DNA of 64,000 nt from Diorhabda sublineata (lineage: Eukaryota; Arthropoda; Insecta; Coleoptera; Chrysomelidae). Both the position numbers and the translations under genes were made by a program. The notes under the pieces are model-generated. The model did no database searches. It worked only from the letters and a program-made list of their open reading frames with translations, and was not told the origin of the DNA. Location: contig NC_079476.1 of NCBI RefSeq assembly GCF_026230105.1, positions 35,082,559-35,146,558 on the forward strand, written 5' to 3'. This document shows, piece by piece, positions 59,201-64,000 of this stretch. The number at the start of each line of letters is the position of its first letter. The first letter of the stretch is position 1.

Positions 59201-62200
59201 TTTGTTCTATTGCCACGAAAACTGCTACTAACGTCCGACCAACGGCAGATCGATCGGCAAACTGCTACGTCAAACGGCAATTATAATTGGTTTCACACAT
59301 TTCAATGTTTTTAATGTTGTAACAGCAAACGCGACAAACAGAAAGTTTATGAATCGGCCGTTAATATTGATGTCTATTGAAATTTGGATCGTTTATATAG
59401 AAAATAACGAATTTTAGTGATTACTATAGTAGTGGTGGAGGCGTAAAAGTTCAGACACGTGAATGAAATTAATTATACTTTATATCTTAACCGAAATCCC
59501 ATAACTACTTCAAGTAGAAAATTTTAACTAGTACCTTAAAAGATCTAATTCAGGGAGTAGAAAATCTTTATCAAGTGAAAACAAATTTTTTGTTGTCATA
59601 CTAGAAAGTACACTGAGTTTTAAAGAAAATTCCAGGGAACTTAATATTTCACAAACATTTCTAATAAAAATTTCACATCATAATAAATTCCATACATACA
59701 AAGTAAGATTCGATAGACGTGAAAGGAATAGTTACAGTAATGGAAAAATGTTACGATCAAAAAGATACACATTTTTTAAATGATGTTATGTTTTCCTATA
59801 AGACTTTTTTTGTATTGGAAACCTAAATCGTTATAATTGTAGATCTTGGTCACGTAACAATTCTCGTTGGATGAGAGAATGTCACATCCCATATCCATAA
59901 AAGATATGTATGAGCTGAAATAGTAGGAACCAAAATAATTGGTCACATTTTTATTGAATGGAATTTAAAGGCCAGAACTTTTAAATAATATTACATCTCA
60001 TTTAGCCAATTTAATAGTAGCGCGACCTGAGGAAATATATAAATGTTTACCAAAAGATGAATGTGTTTGGAGTGGGATCCATCGAAACTATTGAGTAGGA
60101 CGCCATCCGTACCTCTTCATATCATACATTATCAACGCAACCATTCATACATCTTTTCCCCATTAAAACTTTTCAATTTGGTTGCTGATCCAGTAGACCT
60201 CACCGTAACGAGCAATCGTAAGAAGCACAGAAAATGAGAAAACTAACCATTTTTTTATGGGTTACCGTAGATTAGATTAAATGAACTAGTACGTTTGACC
60301 TATTGATCTATTGTGTACCCCGGACTGTTAGCCAGTCAGGCTATAGGTCAGCTATAGGTTTGGACACTATGTGGCGTATCTCTTCTAGCTTTAACCTCGT
60401 AATCAAGCAATTGCTCCTTCATTTAAGCTGAATTTCTCACCGGCGAGCATTTTTTTGAGATCAGCGAATAGCCAGTAGTCACTAGAGGCTAGATCTGAAC
60501 TATACGATGGATGAGGAAGCAAATCGAAGTGTAATTCGTTCAATTTAACCATCGTTTCTGTCGACTTGCGAATCGGTGCATTGTCTTGGTGAAACAGTGG
60601 TTTTTTCTTCAACATATGAAGACGTTTAACCTTGATTTTTGCATTCAAACGATCTAATAACTCTATGTAATATTCGCTGTGACTTGGAATTTTACACATA
60701 GTCTTTTGAAAGTTGATACTTCATAAACGCCATCTGTGCGTCAGTCACACGACTAATTGAGTGATAGAACATAGATTACGTTAAGTGACAACACACATTG
60801 ATACATAAAACTGATCTGACAACTATGTAAATACCACTATACCTTCGACAATATTACAAAATTCATAGGTAAAAATTAAGAAAATTATGCATGACGTTTC
60901 CGAATTCATCGAGATTTTCCATAATTAAAATTCAGAGTATTTGAATAGTCATTAGAGCCATTATTGCATAACAAAATTTTAAAGATCACACTTGCGTTCT
61001 ATACAGTTTATTGCTGTGGTGGGAAACTTGCAATATTACGTATAATTAGGTATAAATCTGACAATCAACATAATTACGTAATCAATATTTATAAAAGTAA
61101 TATTTATTTATAAAATATTATTCATTTACGTTGGTGATATAATTTAGTTCTAATTGCATTTTATGACAATCAGTTAGGGGAGAGTGGGAATCATAGTAAT
61201 GTTATGCTTCATTCACTACAAAAATGAATTAATATTAAATACTTGATTTATTGTTCGGCCGGGATTTCCACGCGAGTGCGGAAATAGTAGTCTCCAATTA
61301 CGAACAAAATTCCCATATAAACAAACCTCATTTTTGAATGAATCTGAATAAATTTAATGATCTCATCGGTTATAAATGACACATTTGAGTCCAAATTTAG
61401 CATTACAAGCATTACAATGCTTTAGAAAGACATATTATAGTTACCAATCAAAAAATTGAGGTTGATTTGATTTTATTTAGGCTAGTAAAATGAAAAATAA
61501 ATTTTTAGACGATGAAGGGAAAGTTAAAGGGCTCAGTGTAGATTTTGCGACGAATTTGAAAAATAAATTTTTAGAAGATGAAGGGGAAGTTAAAGGGCTC
61601 AATGATTTAGTAAATCAAGAATACTTTGATTCTACGGTGAAGAAACTAGCAAATGGAGCAATACAGGATTGTATTATGTCTCGGCCTGACAAATATTATG
61701 TGATAATCGCTAGTGGCGCTGAATTTGCGTGTCAATTTATTATTATAATTACATAACATTTTATTCAACAGTAAAATCGTATTCTAGAGGTTTTCCCAAA
61801 CCGATCAGACAATAATTGACTTTTAATATGACATTTTAAAAGTCTTGAATTCGATTATTGATTTAAATATAATTCAAGTTTTGCGTAATACCTCAGTTAT
61901 ATATAGATTACTGGATACTTTTCCTCTAGTTTACTGAGAGACAGAGTGTTCATTTTCACTAATAGGTACTAATACGCAACCAAAATTACACGCATTAAAA
62001 ATTGTTAGAATGTACACAAAAAGCTATCAAACTAGATCTACTCCATTCTACCCTATGTAATATTTTATTTTCTGAGGTACTTTTACAAAGGTTGACAAAG
62101 AAAGCCAAGTAATAATTAACTTTATATTATTAAACAAATAACACAATTCTGTATAAAAAAGGTTCTAAGATAAAAATTTCACAATTATTTTGAAAAAGTA

Positions 62201-63686
62201 GGTTATTATGTTTCATGCAAAACCAGTTCTTCTCTTCTAAACCGTGTTATCCTAAGACAAACTAGTTTATTGACAGTCCCATTGATTGATATTCCAATCC
62301 ATTTATAATAGGATTTGGAAGGCAAAAGTTTTAAAATAAATGTACATTATACCAATAGTTTTTTTTCATCGTGAATCTGTTGTTATTAGCTTCGTTTGCG
62401 GTAGATTATTTGGACACATTCCGAATGTATTCTGAATATTTTTTGGATGTGTAAAATACTTCACAGACAAATATTTCCGACTATGGAAGACAGAATGGCA
62501 ACGATTTCTCTATCCTCCAGGGTTCCAGCTCGGTTCTGCGCATTTTCAAGCACGCGCAGTGTAGATAAAGTGTCTCGAACTAGACAAAAATTGAATATTG
62601 TTGGCACCGTAACGTAGGGACATATAAAACTAGCTAGGAGAATAAAATGTATATAATTAATTGGCCAAAGGTTTATTCTTGATATTTGTGAGTATAAAGT
62701 CAACTACAACGTTTTTGAAATACAATTAGGTAGAAAACCACATAGGTTAGAGGTCATTTCGTGGTAAATATCACAAATAAATTGAATGGCACATGAGCGA
62801 GATTAAAAATCCTTGCCCGTGTCCGAGATACATTGGAAGTATTAATTAATAGTTTTAAGGGTCGTACTAATGTGGTATAAAAACATTTTGAAATGTGACT
62901 TATTGTCCTTGTGTGTGACCTTTTTTACCAGTCAGTATATTTACCTTATCATGATAAAAAGTTCAAGTCTTATTTTGATGAACAATGATTAGTTATGGGG
63001 CTACCAATACATATTTGTTATCACGAATAGTTATTTATGAGTGTTGAAAGTGATATTTTATTTAAATGCCCTATTTTGATAAGAAAATAGGCGAATTTGG
63101 AATAACGTTAAACTTTAAAATGCATTTTAATATTCAAATAATCACACAACAGTCTTAAAAATATTTTTAACACGCTTCCACGTAAACAATCACTTTTAAC
63201 ACTGTTGAATTTCATTTCCCGTTTATTCAAATCTGCTTTTATTATATTTTAGATGAAATATCTCGACAACTCATTGATTCATCTGCAAAAGTTATTGTAA
63301 CTTTGAACGAACTCTGGCCGTTGGCAAATGCAGCTGCAAAATTAACAAAACAAAACATTCCAATAATTACTGTCAATTCACAGGTGAGCTAAATATATTA
63401 ATGCCATATGTGTAACTTCCTTTTTTTAAAGGATCCGTCGTAAGGTATATAATTTATTTCTAGCAAGGACAAAGTACTCCAACAGGTGCGGCAAATTTTG
63501 TCGAATTTACAGATACCAGATTGGATTTACCAAACGTTGACATATCTTTCGATGATGTTTCATTTTTGCCATATTCTAGTGGAACGACTGGTTTACCAAA
63601 AGGTGTACAGCTGACGCATCACAATATAATATCAAATATCAGTCAGTTAATGCATCCTGATGTACTTGCGACCAGAGAAGCAACAA
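47026..63686 (+). CDS. 4-coumarate:CoA ligase/luciferase-like acyl-CoA synthetase, N-terminal part (4 exons)
   Basis: Adenylate-forming enzyme that would activate a carboxylic acid with ATP and join it to CoA. Exons 47026-47223, 56213-56423, 63253-63383 and 63464-63686 join in frame and the gene runs on past the window. The N-terminus (MSGLRKVSYKRFLLPIFNVN, then basic, no acids) looks like a mitochondrial presequence. Next come IASECAVTGRKYTFGQV (A2-like), KIAILLPNIPEFNIVSLGAL and AGLISTTINPLYTP, all typical of insect 4CL-like proteins, and the AMP-binding motif PYSSGTTGLPKGVQLTHHN at about residue 216. Lengths and spacing fit the first 255 of the usual 530-570 residues. Introns are 9.0 kb, 6.8 kb and 80 bp. 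Beetles carry many such paralogues, so the substrate cannot be inferred. Confidence 0.92.
47515..47749. mobile_element. 235-bp near-perfect hairpin (foldback MITE)
   Basis: The left arm begins ATTAATGCATCTAAATGTTC, and the right arm ends with its inverted copy. Arms of about 105 bp match at roughly 90%, with a loop of about 20-25 bp around TTTAAGTTTTTAAGAAAATATC. Lies in the first intron of the acyl-CoA synthetase gene. Confidence 0.9.
48170..48345. repeat. Dispersed repeat, copy 2
   Basis: Counterpart of 45535-45716, with CATAAATTTCTTTTTGTATC, GTAAGAAAGATAGAGC, GCGCGCAGTCCAAGA and ATCGAGATGCAACCATCAAC. Confidence 0.75.
48510..48870 (-). pseudogene. mariner transposase fragment
   Basis: The minus strand reads GRIGTDDGERSCLTIQITPE, KIKKVHKLVISNRKLELREI and AEVVKISEGSVFAIMHEHLT, then MRKLFSKWMSRLLTVDLK. 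This is the second helix-turn-helix and linker of a mariner transposase. The catalytic part and both ends are missing. Confidence 0.88.
48871..50460. other. Non-coding intron sequence
   Basis: AT-rich. Only scattered short ORFs without signatures; no repeat structure noticed. Confidence 0.4.
50465..51060 (+). mobile_element. Non-LTR retrotransposon C-terminal relic
   Basis: Plus-strand frames read VRPSLEYWSHIWIW, then IQKKTIRLLGDPELTKNLDS and LKHRRNITELTLLYRYYHGR, then IYRSSFLWRKASLRNNYQ. This is the C-terminal signature of insect CR1/jockey-like reverse transcriptases (RP.LEY.SH.W...I.K.AIRLI......L..L..RR....L.LFYRYYHG.CS.EL...). Single stops and a few frameshifts; truncated. Confidence 0.82.
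51408..52165 (+). mobile_element. jockey-type reverse transcriptase relic
   Basis: Reads SHQFGLKQ, IQPVHRVVGEMNK, SVVYLDIYQAFDKVWNKGLL (RT motif A), YACVPQGSVLGPIIYVIFTA (motif B), TFPDDQAIFST (motif C, FADD changed to FPDD), then broken thumb and C-terminal pieces to LWGTAANSN near 52110. No poly(A) tail or ends seen. Confidence 0.88.
52985..53762 (+). mobile_element. Tc1-like transposon relic
   Basis: The frames begin VANLFGVHHTTIGRLMQRFR (helix-turn-helix) and continue ETGSHSRRPGQGRPSVLTSR, LDWNLENWC.VVFTDETRIS (first Asp) and LRGPDGRNPIRRRRGERFA, then MFWGEI; coding stops near 53520. The right end TGCGTTATTTTTGACCACGA at 53735-53760 looks like a Tc1/Bari-type terminal repeat. The C-terminal third and the left end are missing. 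Confidence 0.85.
53763..55239. other. Non-coding intron sequence
   Basis: No gene or repeat recognised. Minus-strand reading of 54600-54800 is Gln/Lys-rich and may be retroelement debris, too weak to call. Confidence 0.35.
55240..55500 (-). mobile_element. Possible retrotransposon C-terminal debris
   Basis: The minus strand reads YGLVF.PVVIDCYESGILTQ, then FGKLEKWKRGRPKEYLG, loosely matching the end of RTE-like reverse transcriptases (V..Y.SE.W.LT... and ..RKRGRP...W.D). Low certainty. Confidence 0.35.
55840..56030 (-). pseudogene. mariner transposase C-terminal fragment
   Basis: Minus-strand frames read DPP/YSPDLSSSDYFQF and LGGKQFYANEEEWQ, matching the mariner end HPPYSPDLAPSDYFLFP.LK..L.GKRF.SNEEV. 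The third catalytic Asp is present. It sits just upstream of exon 2 of the acyl-CoA synthetase (acceptor at 56212). Confidence 0.65.
56213..56423 (+). CDS. Acyl-CoA synthetase exon 2
   Basis: The acceptor TTTTTTAG ends at 56212 and the donor GTATTT begins at 56424. The encoded ECAVTGRKYTFGQVRTKSKN, DKIAILLPNIPEF and AGLISTTINPLYTP are diagnostic of the ANL superfamily N-terminal domain. Confidence 0.92.
56424..57452. other. Non-coding intron sequence
   Basis: Nothing recognised. Confidence 0.4.
57453..57905 (-). mobile_element. Non-LTR retrotransposon relic (internally deleted)
   Basis: The minus strand 57898-57662 reads IAFLPILSKIIERLMKNRLF and LKAHQFGFLTKQLDSRMALT (RT motifs 1-2: ILP.FSKIIE..M..RL....I....QFGF), then jumps to YYSLFESHLRYGFGFMG. 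Minus 57644-57453 follows with YFKKHNILTLPSL, part of the C-terminal 'LF...ILTLPSLYI'. Most of the RT palm is missing between the two. Confidence 0.82.
57906..59023. other. Non-coding intron sequence
   Basis: AT-rich. ORFs at 58040-58228 and 58356-58565 have no signature; the second is merely a T-rich hydrophobic stretch. Confidence 0.4.
59027..59360. mobile_element. 334-bp MITE with TTA target duplication
   Basis: Ends AAGCCGATTCATAAACTT and, inverted on the right, CGGCCGATTCATAAACTT. Flanked by TTA at 59024-59026 and 59361-59363, as for PIF/Harbinger-type MITEs. The left part has short tandem CCGTTTG/CCGTT motifs. No ORF. Confidence 0.88.
59364..60398. other. Non-coding intron sequence
   Basis: Nothing recognised except a short repeat of CAGGCTATAGGTCAGCTATA near 60338. 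Confidence 0.4.
60400..60710 (-). pseudogene. mariner transposase C-terminal fragment
   Basis: Minus strand 60699-60403: SEYYIELLDRLNAKIKVKRL, then PLFHQDNAPIRKSTETMVKL (second Asp), ELHFDLLPHPSYSSDLASSD (third Asp), YWLFADLKKMLAGEKFSLNE. Open and well preserved for 98 codons, but the N-terminal two thirds are absent. Confidence 0.92.
60711..61489. other. Non-coding intron sequence
   Basis: No signature or repeat noticed. Confidence 0.4.
61490..61756 (+). other. ORF with an in-frame 69-bp tandem duplication
   Basis: 88 codons. NKFLDDEGKVKGL is repeated 23 codons later as NKFLEDEGEVKGL, followed by NDLVNQEYFDSTVKKLANGA and PDKYYVIIASGAEFACQF. Its codon use is more balanced than the surrounding sequence. 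It could be a decayed processed gene or a transposon scrap; I do not recognise it. It lies within the 6.8-kb intron of the acyl-CoA synthetase. Confidence 0.35.
61757..63252. other. Non-coding intron sequence
   Basis: No gene seen. The minus-strand ORF 62703-62461 has no domain; its 3' half (LSTLRVLENAQNRAG) hints at reverse-transcriptase C-terminal debris but is too short to call. Confidence 0.35.
63253..63383 (+). CDS. Acyl-CoA synthetase exon 3
   Basis: Acceptor ATTTTAG, donor GTGAGC. Encodes DEISRQLIDSSAKVIVTLNE, the helix-strand unit that follows NPLYTP in this family, ending IPIITVNSQ. Confidence 0.9.
63464..63686 (+). CDS. Acyl-CoA synthetase exon 4 (AMP-binding motif)
   Basis: The acceptor TTTCTAG ends at 63463 and the donor GTAAGT begins at 63687. 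Contains PYSSGTTGLPKGVQLTHHNI, the ATP-phosphate-binding P-loop signature, fully conserved. Confidence 0.92.
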
Positions 63687-64000
63687 GTAAGTAATCGATT
63701 TATTGAAAAGTTGAAGAAAAACCGATCTACCAAGATTTGTATCCAGTTTAGGATTAAAAGAAGATACATTGTTCAGAAATGTAAATTGTTGTACAGTGTT
63801 TCATATTCAGTTTTATTTCATTTTAGAAAGTTGAATTGAACCGAATTTATAATACCCGTACAACTAATTAAACATGTTTTCTTACTGTATAGTGGTCAAC
63901 ACATTGAGAAGAATTTGTACAGATTGTAGAACGTAAATGGTAATGAAAAGTGAACCTATTCAATTCAAATTTATGGCTAATTCAGTCCGGACTTTTTTCA
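63687..64000 (+). other. Start of intron 4 of the acyl-CoA synthetase
   Basis: The sequence after the donor GTAAGT at 63687 is AT-rich and non-coding up to the window end. Confidence 0.6.

Overview
The window looks like insect nuclear DNA, and a beetle is my best guess. It is strongly AT-rich, its genes are split by introns with GT-AG borders and GTAAGT-type donors, and the introns and spacers are packed with DNA transposons (mariner/Tc1, Tigger/pogo, Harbinger), non-LTR retrotransposon relics, MITEs and tandem repeats. Nothing prokaryotic is present. The species call is inference from the mobile-element mix and protein character only.

Layout. (1) 1-4250, + strand: last three exons of PIGB (GPI mannosyltransferase 3), whose introns carry an RTE-type relic and a tandem duplication. 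(2) About 4490-8260: a 3.8-kb satellite of 67-bp monomers with nested higher-order periods of 134, 201, 335 and 804 bp. (3) 8260-17700: spacer with a mariner copy, three tRNA-Lys-type primer-binding sites from an LTR element, and a second mariner relic. (4) 17735-40820, + strand: a seven-exon gene for a 368-residue predicted type I membrane protein with a 12-cysteine ectodomain that I cannot name. Its introns hold most of the transposon strata. (5) 41100-42900: a second mariner deletion copy and a 100-bp tandem repeat. (6) 43612-44773, - strand: CCDC97, three short exons, complete, 321 residues. (7) 46573-46764, + strand: possible 63-residue intronless gene. (8) 47026 to beyond the window end, + strand: first four exons of a 4-coumarate:CoA-ligase/luciferase-like acyl-CoA synthetase, with introns of 9.0 and 6.8 kb full of transposon relics.

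The recognisable host genes are unrelated housekeeping or metabolic functions: GPI-anchor synthesis in the ER, a conserved nuclear-type coiled-coil protein, and acyl-CoA activation. I see no operon-like or pathway link between them. The best leads are the unnamed cysteine-rich receptor-like gene, with its overlapping upstream ORF and possible intron-retention isoform; the nested satellite; two mariner copies that share one internal deletion; a Tigger element sitting about 8 bases past a splice donor; and several long-inverted-repeat elements.
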